Positions 25,951 through 34,405 of a stretch of 64,000 nucleotides of DNA are shown one piece after another. Source of the DNA: JAJDXW01 sp965202895. GTDB lineage: Bacteria; Pseudomonadota; Gammaproteobacteria; HK1. The position numbers were made by a program, and so were the translations under genes. The notes beneath the pieces are model-generated. The model had not been told where the DNA came from and did not search any database. It saw only the letters and a program-made list of their open reading frames with translations. How positions within the stretch are numbered: position 1 is the first letter of the stretch; the number at the start of each line of letters is the position of its first letter. The DNA lies in the NCBI GenBank assembly GCA_965202895.1, contig OZ241901.1, positions 1,054,001 to 1,118,000 on the forward strand, in the 5' to 3' direction.

Positions 25951-26358
25951 TCAGGCGTCGCCCCCTCCATTCTCTCCGCCCCCGTCGCGGGTGGTGACCT
26001 CGATCTCGATCTTCATCCGGGGGTCGACGAGCTGGGCGACGATGAACGTATTCGCGGGGCGCACGTCGCGGCAGTACTCGCCGATGACGTCGATGGTCTG
26101 CTCGTAGCAGGCGCGGTCGGAGACGTAGATCACGATCCGGACCACATCCCGGAAGGAGGCGTCCAGCGCTTCGAGGGCTTGGTGGATGTTGCGAAACGCC
26201 TGGTGGGTCTGCTCGACGACGTCGTCGGAGATGGTGTGATTGACGTAGTCGAAGCCCACGCAGCCGGAGAGGAACACCATGTCCCCGTCCCTCACGCCCC
26301 GCGCATAGCCGCCCCGCTCCTCGAAGCGCGAGCCGGTGAAGAAACGCTCTCGGGCCAT
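25951..26358 (-). CDS. RidA/YjgF family protein
   Basis: A 135-residue Rid-family protein starting at the ATG at 26358 (MARERFFTGSRFEERGGYARGV). The family features are GYARGVRDGDMVFLSGCVGFD, the QTHQAFRNIHQALEALDASFRDVVRIVIYVSD core and the C-terminal PANTFIVAQLVDPRMKIEIEVT. The invariant arginine that contacts the imine substrate in RidA proper corresponds here to the DPRMKIEIE region. RidA-type enzymes hydrolyse reactive imines, while subgroup members such as RutC act in catabolic routes. Its place as the last gene of an operon with a flavin monooxygenase-like protein favours a pathway-specific role. It lies 19 bp after the cupin gene. Confidence 0.9.
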   Translation of the reverse strand: MARERFFTGSRFEERGGYARGVRDGDMVFLSGCVGFDYVNHTISDDVVEQTHQAFRNIHQALEALDASFRDVVRIVIYVSDRACYEQTIDVIGEYCRDVRPANTFIVAQLVDPRMKIEIEVTTRDGGGENGGGDA

Positions 26359-26377
26359 CGTTGCCGCCTCCTCGGTC

Positions 26378-26857
26378 TCAGTACGGGGCGCCGTCCCGGT
26401 GGACGAACCGGCCGTCCCGGAGCAGCATGTCGACGTCGGGATAGTCGACGTCGTCGTTCGGCGGGCGGTCTCCGACCTCGAGATAGAGGACGTCCGCCCC
26501 CGACCGGTTGACGAGGTGGTGGCCGTCCGCCTTGCCGGCCGGGAATCCCGCGGCCATGCCCGGGCCGAGGGTCTGCTCGCCCGCATCGGTGATCAGGGTC
26601 GCCTCGCCCTCGACGACGTAGACGAACTCGTCCTGGCGGGAGTGCCAGTGGCGCTGCGAGGATGCGGTTCCGGGCGGGAGGGTCACCAAGTTGACCCCGA
26701 AGCTCCGGAGTCCGAGCGCGTCCCCGATCCGCCGCTTCGCCCGCGCCGCGCAGGCCCTGTCGAATTCCGGCGGATAGCGCGTGCCCCGGGTGACCTCGAC
26801 CGTCATCGGGTCCAGCGCGGGCGGTGCGGGCGGTGCTGCGGGCCGATGCTCCATCAC
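26378..26857 (-). CDS. Cupin-domain protein
   Basis: A 159-residue single-cupin protein. Cupin motif 1 is QRHWHSRQDEFVYVVEGEATL (two histidines and a glutamate as metal ligands) and motif 2 is AGFPAGKADGHHLVNRS with the last histidine. A 25-residue Ala/Pro N-terminal leader precedes it, and two adjacent ATG codons (26857, 26854) are possible starts. Proteins of this shape in catabolic operons are often sugar or amino-acid derivative isomerases, dioxygenase-like enzymes or sensors; the reaction is not visible. It sits between the M24 and RidA genes on the same strand. Confidence 0.85.
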   Translation of the reverse strand: MMEHRPAAPPAPPALDPMTVEVTRGTRYPPEFDRACAARAKRRIGDALGLRSFGVNLVTLPPGTASSQRHWHSRQDEFVYVVEGEATLITDAGEQTLGPGMAAGFPAGKADGHHLVNRSGADVLYLEVGDRPPNDDVDYPDVDMLLRDGRFVHRDGAPY

Positions 26858-27017
26858 TTCGCCTCCTCTCCTGGTTCGGAACGTCCATTATCCATCGATT
26901 CATCGAGGAGCACTTTCCGACCCGGGCAGCCCGTCCTGCGACGAAACGCCCCATGTCTCTGGCGGGACAGCGCGGGGAACCGCCGCCCTGAAGGGCTCGC
27001 AACCGATCGGGAGTGGT

Positions 27018-28310
27018 TCACAGCGGCTCGAAGCCCCAACCGAAGAGGGGCCGTCCGCCGTCCGCGCCCACGACCACGACCTCCTCGAGCCACGCCCGCT
27101 CCCGCTCGCCGCCCGGCAGGAAGAGATGGATCGGGAGGACCATGTCCTCCTCCAGCACCCAGTCGCGGTAGGGCCGGCCGTCCGGAAGCTGCGTCTCGAA
27201 GTCCATGTGGGAGAGGCCGAGCCCGTGGAAGAAGATGAAGGCGCCGTCCGCATCGGCCGTTCCGGCCTTGCGGTAGACCTCGCGTCCCGTCGCGCACAGC
27301 TCGCTCACCCGCCGGCCGGGGCGCATCGCGTCCACAAGCGCCTCGCCGACCCTGGCGGTGGCGGCGAGGCGCTTCGCGCCCTCCGGGGTCGGCTCGCCGC
27401 CGACGACCCACGACTTGCCGCCGTCCCAGCAGTAGAGGTCGAGGGTCCCGTGGCAGTCGAACATGACGTGGGCGCCGGGGGCGATCTCCTCGTCTTCGAG
27501 CCCGCTCTGGACCGTCAGGGTGGGGTCGTCGCCGACGGCGTGGCTCACCACGAGCCCGCCCGGGTCGCGCACGAACCCGCCGAGCTCGACCGCGGACACC
27601 GCGTAGGCATGGTTGAGATCCTGGCGCGTCCAGCCCTCCTCCCAGCGCGAGACGGTACGCCGGATCGCCTCCTCGTTGAGTCTCGTCGCGCGCGCGAGGA
27701 GCCGGAGCTCCTCCGGGGTCTTGACCGACCGGGCGTGCATGAGCGGGTCGTAGCCGTTGGCGACCTCCACGTCCGGGAGGCCCAGGCGCCGGCCGAACCC
27801 CTCGTCGTCGAAGCCGACCCTTCCCCGGTCGAGCCCCAGGTCGCGCATCGCGGCGCGCACCTGCTCGCCGCTCTCGAACCGGTAGGCGGCGCGCGCCCGC
27901 TCCACCCACTCGATCCCGGCCGCCGAGCGCGGGATGTGCGCGTCGATGTCTCCCGGCCGGGGCGGGAGGTCCATCGGCGACATCACCGACCGGCAGGGCC
28001 GGACGTCCTTCACCCAGGTCGGCTGGTGAAGGGGCGTGGTCAGGTAGTAGTCGGCCAGCACCAGGATGGGGTGTTCGGGCTCGCGCCGGGCCAGGATCAC
28101 GGTGTAGGGGCGCGGCTCGTCGGCCTTGTGGGCGACCCCGTTGAAGCCCGTCAGGTAGAACACGTTGAGCGCGGTGGTGGCGACGAGGCCGTCGAGGCCC
28201 CGCGCCTCCATGCCGGCGAGGAGCCGGTCCAGGTTGCAGAAGCGCTCCGGCAGACGCTGCCGGCCGAATTCGGGGCCGTTCTTTGTCCGTGCCGTCGTCG
28301 TCGCCGTCAT
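27018..28310 (-). CDS. M24-family metallopeptidase/creatinase-like protein
   Basis: A 430-residue protein with the two-domain layout of Xaa-Pro peptidases and creatinases. The N-terminal creatinase_N domain contains ALNVFYLTGFNG and RPYTVILARREPEHP. The C-terminal pita-bread domain holds HVMFDCHGTLDLYCWDGGKSW, FHGLGLSHMDFE and a late glutamate in ERAWLEEVVVVG. The metal-ligand pattern departs from the classic D-D-H-E-E (a CHG replaces the usual D-xG), so hydrolysis of a non-peptide substrate, as in creatinase, is possible. The ATG at 28310 opens MTATTTARTKNGPEF. It belongs to the minus-strand operon with the LLM flavoprotein, cupin and RidA genes. Confidence 0.85.
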   Translation of the reverse strand: MTATTTARTKNGPEFGRQRLPERFCNLDRLLAGMEARGLDGLVATTALNVFYLTGFNGVAHKADEPRPYTVILARREPEHPILVLADYYLTTPLHQPTWVKDVRPCRSVMSPMDLPPRPGDIDAHIPRSAAGIEWVERARAAYRFESGEQVRAAMRDLGLDRGRVGFDDEGFGRRLGLPDVEVANGYDPLMHARSVKTPEELRLLARATRLNEEAIRRTVSRWEEGWTRQDLNHAYAVSAVELGGFVRDPGGLVVSHAVGDDPTLTVQSGLEDEEIAPGAHVMFDCHGTLDLYCWDGGKSWVVGGEPTPEGAKRLAATARVGEALVDAMRPGRRVSELCATGREVYRKAGTADADGAFIFFHGLGLSHMDFETQLPDGRPYRDWVLEEDMVLPIHLFLPGGERERAWLEEVVVVGADGGRPLFGWGFEPL

Positions 28311-28450
28311 CGTCTTCTCCCTCGGTCGGTCGCCCGGTGCTGCCCGAAGTTGCCCGAAGTCGCCCGGTGTCCCCGGTTGCCCGGAGTTGCCAGAAGCCGC
28401 GCGGGGCGGCCGGCTCCCGCCCCGACGGCGGCCCCGCCGCGTGCGGCGCG

Positions 28451-29641
28451 CTACGCCGCGGAGCGCTGCGCGGCGGGCGCCTCGCGCCCGTTCCGGAACG
28501 CCGGCATCACCTCCGCCGCGAACCGCTCCAACTGCTCGACCATCACCGCTTCCGGCGTGCCCATGCTCGACTGCACGTTCACCGCCTCGAGCCCCGGGAA
28601 CTGCTCCTCCATCCGCCGCAGATAGCCGATCATCTCCTCCGCGGTCCCGCAGAACCACGAGCGGGACCGCATCTGCCGTTCGATGGTGGGGAAGCCGGCG
28701 TCGGCCCAGCCGCCCCGCCCGGCCACCGCCGCCTGCTGCTCGTCGGTGAGCCCGCGGAAGAAGCCGAGGGGGGCGAACATCTTCGCGTGCTCCTCGTAGA
28801 AGGGGGTCGCCTCGCGCACCGCCTGCTCGCGGCTGTCGGCGAGATGGAAGTTGACGCCCACGCAGATCCCCTCTCCGAGCTCCGCCTCGATGCCGGCGCG
28901 GGCGAGCGCGTCGCGGTAGCCCACCACCGGCCCCTCGCCGAGGAGGGCGGAGCCGCCGCCGACGATGCCCTGGATGCCGTGCCTCACCATGAAGTCGAGG
29001 CCGCGCGGGTTCGCGCTCACGATCGGCTGCCAGCATTCGACGGGGAGGCGCGCGGGGCGCGGCACCAGGGTGAGGCCCTCGAGCTCGTAGCCGCGGTAGG
29101 GCAGCTTCGGAGGCAGGTCGTAGTGCTTGCCGCGGTGCGAGAAGCGCTCGTGGTTGAACGCCTTGAAGATGATCTCGACCTGCTCCTCGAAGAGCTCCCG
29201 GTTCTCGTCCTGGTCCATCATGATCCCGCCCAGGGTCTCGACCTCGCGGGTGTGGTAGCCGCGCCCCACCCCGAAGACCACCCGCCCGCCGGTGAGGATG
29301 TCCGCGGTCGCGTAGTCCTCGGCGAGCCGGAGCGGATGCCACATCGGGCAGATGTTGAACCCGCACCCGACGCGAAGGCGCTCCGTCACGTGGGCGAGAT
29401 GGACCGCCGTCATCAGGATGTTGGGCAGGCACTCGTAGCCTTCGTGCTGGAAGTGGTGCTCGGCGAGCCAGAGGGTGTCGTAGCCCAGCCGGTCCATGGT
29501 CCGCGCGAGCGCCTCGGTCTTGGAGAACACCGTCATGAGGTGTTCGTTCGGGTAGCGCCGCTCGTTGGCGGGGGTCGCCTCCTGCCCCATGTCGCCGAGG
29601 TCGACGTGGCCCGCGTAGAGTGACGAGAACCTGGTGATCAT
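28451..29641 (-). CDS. LLM-class flavin-dependent oxidoreductase
   Basis: A 396-residue bacterial luciferase-like (LLM) protein starting at the ATG at 29641. It begins MITRFSSLYAGHVDLGD. The family's TIM-barrel landmarks follow: RLGYDTLWLAEHHFQHEG, LRVGCGFNICPMWHPLRLAEDYATADILTGGRVVFGVGRGYHTREVE in consecutive parts, GLTLVPRPARLPVECWQPI and a C-terminal FCGTAEEMIGYLRRME. Enzymes of this class use reduced flavin (FMNH2 or F420) for monooxygenation. As the first gene of an operon with RidA, cupin and M24 proteins it recalls the RutA/RutC pairing in pyrimidine catabolism, though the sequence does not specify the substrate. It is divergent from the HTH-methyltransferase gene. Confidence 0.9.
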   Translation of the reverse strand: MITRFSSLYAGHVDLGDMGQEATPANERRYPNEHLMTVFSKTEALARTMDRLGYDTLWLAEHHFQHEGYECLPNILMTAVHLAHVTERLRVGCGFNICPMWHPLRLAEDYATADILTGGRVVFGVGRGYHTREVETLGGIMMDQDENRELFEEQVEIIFKAFNHERFSHRGKHYDLPPKLPYRGYELEGLTLVPRPARLPVECWQPIVSANPRGLDFMVRHGIQGIVGGGSALLGEGPVVGYRDALARAGIEAELGEGICVGVNFHLADSREQAVREATPFYEEHAKMFAPLGFFRGLTDEQQAAVAGRGGWADAGFPTIERQMRSRSWFCGTAEEMIGYLRRMEEQFPGLEAVNVQSSMGTPEAVMVEQLERFAAEVMPAFRNGREAPAAQRSAA

Positions 29642-29872
29642 CGCGTTCCTCCTGAAGTCCGGTGCGAGAGGCCCGTGCGGGGAGGCGGCCCCCGATCCGG
29701 CCGCGCCCCCGTTCCCGAAACCTACCATGCGCGCCCCGAGCCCGCTATCGCTGCCGCGCCTGCCTCACGCCGGGCGCGGGCGGGAGCGAGCCGGGCCTCG
29801 CCCTGTCTCACGCCGGACGGTGATGGCCGCGCAGGCCTCGGAATCGTTGACCGGGGCCGGTCTTGGCAGCAC

Positions 29873-29890
29873 GTTGACGAAACAGTCAAC
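29873..29890 (+). promoter_or_regulatory. Palindromic operator candidate upstream of the HTH-methyltransferase gene
   Basis: GTTGAC-GAAACA-GTCAAC is a perfect 6-bp inverted repeat with a 6-bp spacer, ending 20 bp before the ATG at 29911. A third GTTGAC lies at 29846. The downstream product begins with an XRE-type helix-turn-helix, so autoregulation, as by R-M controller proteins, is a reasonable inference. No direct evidence of binding exists. Confidence 0.5.
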
Positions 29891-29910
29891 ACAGGTCACG
29901 ATCCTGCCGT

Positions 29911-32424
29911 ATGGAGACGGGTTCGTTCATCCGCCAGTCCCGCTCCGCACTCGGCCTGTCGTTGCGCTCCCTGGCGCAGCAGCTCGACGTGGACCCGGCG
30001 TACCTCTCGCGCATCGAGAGCGGACGGGTACCGCCTTCGGAGCAATTGCTGAGGAAGCTCGCCACGGTCCTCGGCCGGAGCGAGGACGAGCTTCTGCTCC
30101 TCTCCGGACGGCTGCCGGAACGTCTTCGAGAGCTGGTCTCGCGCCACCCGCACCGGGCCGCGGCGGCCTTGAAGACGATGGCCGAGATGTGTGTCGCGGA
30201 GCCGGGCTCGCCCTACGGCGAGCCGTTGCTCGCCCGGCAAGGTCGGCGCGCGATAGAAGACGGGTTTCCGTTCGAGCAGATCAGCGAGGTCGCGGAGGTC
30301 GAGAGCTGGAGGAAGGAGGTGTACCGGCCCGTTTACCATGTGCACAAGTGGTGGGCGCAACGGCTGGGCTCGGTGTTTCGTGCGGCGATCATCGCCGCCG
30401 CGGCTCCCAGGGGGTCGTCGGTGATGGATATCTTCTACGAACCCTTGCGTTTGCCCGGGCTCGTGGTCTTCGACCCGTTCATGGGCAGCGGCACCACGGT
30501 GGGCGAAGCGCAGAAGCTCGGCTGCACGGTCATCGGCCGCGACATCAATCCCGTTGCGTATCGAACGGTCCGAGTCGCTCTCGGTCCGATCGACCGAGCC
30601 GAGGTCCACTCCCATTTCAGACGCATCGAGGCAAGCGCGGGCCGTGAGATTCAACGCCTGTACCGATCCACCGATGGGGAAGGGGAGCCGTGCCAGGTCC
30701 TCTACTTCTTCTGGGTGAAGGCCTTGCCATGCCCCCGCTGCGGAGAGCGCATCGACCTCTTCCCCCACTACGTCTTCGCCTCCCACGCCGACAAGGCCCG
30801 CCACCCGGAAGCGATGGTGGTCTGTCCGGACTGCGGCGGCTTGTCGTCGTGCCGCTACGATGCGAGGGCCGTCGCCTGTCCATGCGGCGCGAGGTTCGAT
30901 CCACGGGCCGGACCCGCACGGCGCAAGACGGCCGTATGCCGCCGTTGCGCACATGAGTTTCCGATAGCGAGAACGGCCGCGGCGGCGGGCAAGCCCCCCA
31001 CCCACCGGATGTACGCCAAGCTCGTCCTTCGCGCCGATGGCGCCAAGGAGTATCTGCCGGCGACCGGCGAGGACCTGCGCGCCTTCGAGGCGGCACGCGG
31101 GCGCTACGGGGAAATGGATCCGGCGATTGCCGCCGTACCGATAGAAGACGGACACAACACCAGACAGATCCTCAATTACGGGTATCGTTTCTGGCGCGAA
31201 TTGTTCAACGATCGCCAGCATCTCGCCCTCACGCTCCTCGGATCCTCGATCCGGGACCTCCCCGAAGGCGGGGCCCGCGATGCGCTGTCGCTGTTGTTCT
31301 CCGGCGTGCTCGAATTCAACAACATGTTCGCTTCCTACAAGGGGGAAGGGACGGGCGCCGTGCGCCATATGTTCTCCCACCACATCCTGAAGCCGGAGAG
31401 GATGCCCATCGAGGCGAACCCGTGGGGCACGCCGAAGAGCTCCGGCGCCTTCTCGACCCTGTACAAGAGCCGGCTCATGCGGGCGCTGGACTACCGGGAG
31501 GCGCCCTTCGAGCTCGCGGTGGAATACAAGGGGGAGAGGAAGTCTGGCCGGAAGGTCTTCGGTGCGAGCCCGCCCATGGGCGGGCCGGTCTTGAACAGAT
31601 ACCCGAAGGGAGGACTGAAACCGGGAGCGGTGTATCTGTCCTGCGGCGATTCGGCGAGAACGGACATCCCCGACAGGAGCGTCGACCTCGTGATGACCGA
31701 TCCCCCGTTCTTCGACAACGTCCACTATTCCGAGCTGGCGGATTTCTTCTTTGCCTGGCAGCAGCTCCATTTTCCCGGGAGAGCCGGGAGACGCAGCACC
31801 ACCAGGCGCCCCGAGGAAGTGCAGGACACCGATGCGGATCGCTTCGCCGGAAAGTTGCGGGGGGTTTTCCTGGAATGCAATCGAGTGCTTCGCGATCAGG
31901 GCCTGCTCGTGTTCAGCTACCACCATTCGAGAGAGAGCGGATGGATCGCCGTCTCCGGAGCCGTGCTGGGCGCGGGGTTCTCGATCGTCCAGTCCCACCC
32001 CGTGAAGTCGGAGATGTCGGTGGCGGCGCCGAAGAATCAGGCCCGGCAGCCCATCGACCTCGACGTACTGATCGTCTGTCGCAAGCGGGAAGCGGACCTG
32101 CGGAAGCGCAGGAGCGATCAGGCCGCGTTCGATGAGGCGGTCAGGGTCGGCGCGGATCGAGTCCGGCGGTTCAACTCGTTCGGACGAAGGCTGTCGCGGA
32201 ACGATGTACGGGTCGTTCTATCGAGCCGGTTGCTGGTCGAATTGAGTCCGGGCAGGAGCGCCTGCGAGGTTCGTTGCAGTCTGGAGTCCCTGCTGCCGAA
32301 GGCGGATCGGCTGATCGACGACGTATGGCGGGCGCAAACGGTCCAATCTCCTTCCCGCCGGACGGCGCCGGCGCCAGGACCGGAGCAACTTTCGATGCTG
32401 GGCGCCTCTCCTGACCCGGCGTAG
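29911..32424 (+). CDS. XRE-HTH / zinc-ribbon / DNA methyltransferase fusion
   Basis: An 837-residue protein. Residues 5-62 form an XRE helix-turn-helix (RQSRSALGLSLRSLAQQLDVD, AYLSRIESGR). Residues 140-200 contain a VHKWWAQRLGSVFRA helix, known from DUF1156-type methyltransferases, and motif I DPFMGSGTT (188-196), which binds S-adenosylmethionine. Two zinc-ribbon-like cysteine sets follow (CPRCGER ... CPDCGG; CPCGA ... CRRCAHEF). Catalytic motif IV, DPPFFDNVHYSEL, is near 597, giving the motif I-before-IV order. The C-terminal 130 residues are basic. An N-terminal regulator fused to a methyltransferase suggests an enzyme that controls its own expression. It converges on an HNH/methyltransferase pair. 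Confidence 0.82.
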   Translation: METGSFIRQSRSALGLSLRSLAQQLDVDPAYLSRIESGRVPPSEQLLRKLATVLGRSEDELLLLSGRLPERLRELVSRHPHRAAAALKTMAEMCVAEPGSPYGEPLLARQGRRAIEDGFPFEQISEVAEVESWRKEVYRPVYHVHKWWAQRLGSVFRAAIIAAAAPRGSSVMDIFYEPLRLPGLVVFDPFMGSGTTVGEAQKLGCTVIGRDINPVAYRTVRVALGPIDRAEVHSHFRRIEASAGREIQRLYRSTDGEGEPCQVLYFFWVKALPCPRCGERIDLFPHYVFASHADKARHPEAMVVCPDCGGLSSCRYDARAVACPCGARFDPRAGPARRKTAVCRRCAHEFPIARTAAAAGKPPTHRMYAKLVLRADGAKEYLPATGEDLRAFEAARGRYGEMDPAIAAVPIEDGHNTRQILNYGYRFWRELFNDRQHLALTLLGSSIRDLPEGGARDALSLLFSGVLEFNNMFASYKGEGTGAVRHMFSHHILKPERMPIEANPWGTPKSSGAFSTLYKSRLMRALDYREAPFELAVEYKGERKSGRKVFGASPPMGGPVLNRYPKGGLKPGAVYLSCGDSARTDIPDRSVDLVMTDPPFFDNVHYSELADFFFAWQQLHFPGRAGRRSTTRRPEEVQDTDADRFAGKLRGVFLECNRVLRDQGLLVFSYHHSRESGWIAVSGAVLGAGFSIVQSHPVKSEMSVAAPKNQARQPIDLDVLIVCRKREADLRKRRSDQAAFDEAVRVGADRVRRFNSFGRRLSRNDVRVVLSSRLLVELSPGRSACEVRCSLESLLPKADRLIDDVWRAQTVQSPSRRTAPAPGPEQLSMLGASPDPA

Positions 32425-32481
32425 CCGGAACCAAGGGTCCATTCACGAAACAGCTTCAGCGGGACGAGGGTTCGCGGGTGA

Positions 32482-33129
32482 TCACGGTGATTCTCCGAAA
32501 TAGCTCTTCAGGAAGACGAAGACTTCCCGCTTTTGTGCTTCGGAAGCCGATTGAATGATGGCGACGACGTTGAGCCAACCGGTTTCGTCGTCCCAATAGT
32601 TCTTCTTCATGACCTGATGCCGTCCGCAAAGAGGCTGCCATCCAGTCGGGTCGCGGGGGTCGGCCTCGGCGTGCAGTGCATGAGGGGTTCGGTGATCGGG
32701 TGTGAGCTTGACCGTGCCTCCCCCTGCAGGGTCGATGTCGCCATCACGCAGTCCGCAGGTGACGCCGCCCTCCGTCCAGGCGCACCGACGATCATGGAGA
32801 GCCAAGACCTTCTTCCATGTAGCGGCGTCGGGGCGTGTGCGACGTGCGGCGGTGGAGCGACGTTCGGAGTTCGGCATCATGTACTCGCTCATCCGCAGGT
32901 CGCCGCGGTTGCGCCACGAGAGGATGGTGTAACCCATATCCGTCCGCAGCTCCGACAGGCGTTGATGCCAGTTTTCCGGAACGCGGCCGGTGGTCGGATC
33001 CGTGGCTACCTCGATGAGCTGATCCCGCGTTGCGACCCTGCCGAGGTTGTCGAGGAAGAACGCCTCGATACGAGCACGGATCGAGCGCTGAAGATACGGG
33101 CCCCGAATAGTGGCGTTTCTATCCTCCAT
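32482..33129 (-). CDS. Putative HNH-type restriction endonuclease
   Basis: A 215-residue protein from the ATG at 33129, overlapping the end of the methyltransferase gene by 11 bp. The N-terminal 75 residues look like a winged-helix DNA-binding module (ARIEAFFLDNLGRVATRDQLIEVA ... WHQRLSELRTDMGYTILS). The C-terminal half is an HNH-like zinc-associated core: CAWTEGGVTCGL, KLTPDHRTPHALHA and WQPLCGRHQVMKKNYW, with paired cysteines and the D-H / H / N residues. The pairing with a beta-class methyltransferase gene in one operon makes a type II restriction enzyme the most likely identity. Specificity cannot be read from the sequence. It ends 57 bp from the convergent fusion gene. Confidence 0.72.
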   Translation of the reverse strand: MEDRNATIRGPYLQRSIRARIEAFFLDNLGRVATRDQLIEVATDPTTGRVPENWHQRLSELRTDMGYTILSWRNRGDLRMSEYMMPNSERRSTAARRTRPDAATWKKVLALHDRRCAWTEGGVTCGLRDGDIDPAGGGTVKLTPDHRTPHALHAEADPRDPTGWQPLCGRHQVMKKNYWDDETGWLNVVAIIQSASEAQKREVFVFLKSYFGESP

Positions 33130-33874
33130 GAGAACGCCGGCACTTGACGATACGCGATCGTGCTGCCGTGAGGTACTCGGAAGAACTGTCGCACAGAATG
33201 GCGTTGCGATTGAGCCTGAGACAGGCTTCTCCGGTGGTACCGGAACCACACATCGGGTCGAGCACGGTATCGTACTCCCTGGTCGCCATCAGGATCAGAG
33301 GCTCGATGACGGAAAGCGGCTTCTGGGCCGGGTGCCCGGTCTGTTCCGAGCGGCCCACGAACCCGATGTTCAAGGGAGCCTCCAGTACCGAGGGCGGGCC
33401 GGGAATGAACCGCATCTTCCCGTCTTTCCATCGGCGGAATTGTTCATCGGTGAGGAAGTGCTCAGGATAGGTCGGTGCATCGGAAGCAGCCAGATGGAGG
33501 CAGGTATTCTGCGCCGAGCGCCAGCCCCGAATGACCGATGGACAGTTCTTGTAGTACCAGGTAAGCCAGGCAACGAGGTGGAATCCTTCGGGGATGCGGG
33601 CAATCTGGTGGGCCAGAATCTCCGGGAAGCCCCAGACGAAAACGTGGTTGGCGATTCGGCATGCCTCGCGGACAACGCCGGCCAGCCAGTCATCGTAGTC
33701 GCCGCGCACCCCGCCTGTTCCCTTGTTGTACCAAGGGTCGAGGATGACTGCCTCTACTCTGGCGGATGCCTCCAAGGTCGCGAGAACATCGGCCGGAGGA
33801 AGCACTTCCATGCTGGCCGGCAGTTGTTCCGCCGGCCAGGAAGTTTCCTGCAAAAGACTCGCCTGCCGGGTCAT
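33119..33874 (-). CDS. Beta-class DNA methyltransferase (type II modification enzyme)
   Basis: A compact 251-residue amino-methyltransferase. Catalytic motif IV is the variant DPWY (46-49, VILDPWYNKGTGG). A HPAQKP block stands at 181-186, followed by motif I DPMCGSGTTGEACL (206 onward). This IV-before-I order defines the beta class, which makes N6-adenine or N4-cytosine methylation. A target-recognition insertion lies between. The ATG at 33874 (MTRQASLLQ) is preferred because family similarity starts soon after, but no strong ribosome site is visible and the frame is open further upstream. It should protect host DNA from the overlapping HNH enzyme. Confidence 0.85.
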   Translation of the reverse strand: MTRQASLLQETSWPAEQLPASMEVLPPADVLATLEASARVEAVILDPWYNKGTGGVRGDYDDWLAGVVREACRIANHVFVWGFPEILAHQIARIPEGFHLVAWLTWYYKNCPSVIRGWRSAQNTCLHLAASDAPTYPEHFLTDEQFRRWKDGKMRFIPGPPSVLEAPLNIGFVGRSEQTGHPAQKPLSVIEPLILMATREYDTVLDPMCGSGTTGEACLRLNRNAILCDSSSEYLTAARSRIVKCRRSHGG

Positions 33875-34405
33875 GACAGGGGCCCGCGGAAGAACGAAGA
33901 GAGGCTCATGAGGCCGGTTCCTGCGGAGATGTCGTCGGTCCGTGTCATTGTCGAGTTCCTTCCGGCGAGGGCGACCGAGGGGAAATACTCCCCTTTCGGA
34001 GGCATTCCGGTCCACACCCCGCGATCATGGGCAAGGGTACTCCGGAACTCCCGCAGATTCCACCTGGGGAACCTCGCGCAGGACTGGAACAGGACATCAT
34101 CCCGACGGTCGGGATGTAATTCGGATCAAACAGTTGCACACCCGGGGCGAGATCGCATACGAACACCGACCCCGCCGGGAAGGGGACATGGTCACGGCGG
34201 CAGTGCGGTCGCGAGGCGCGGGCCGCCCCGAGACGGACAGGGCGCAGCCCCTCGCGGTGGTTCGGGGAGAGGGCGCCGCGGTGAACCGCAGGCGGATGGG
34301 AGGCGCGGCAGCCGTCTCGCGTTCGATAATGCCCCTTCCCCTGACCTCGGCCCGCGACGCTCCGCGTCCGCAAGGCGGTCGGACGCCACGCGGAGCCCGC
34401 TATCG
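33875..34405. other. Gene-free interval with a palindrome
   Basis: These 531 bp between the methyltransferase start and the cupin stop contain no convincing gene. At 34098-34116 CATCCCGAC-G-GTCGGGATG is a perfect 9-bp inverted repeat with a one-base centre. It might be an operator or part of a transcription terminator for the sugar-transport operon, but it lacks a T-run. The promoter of the R-M pair should lie near 33880-33980. Confidence 0.5.

Noticed and set aside
34098..34116. Rho-independent terminator for the sugar-transport operon
   Set aside because: The palindrome has a one-base loop and no T-run on either strand, so it was kept only as an unexplained palindrome.
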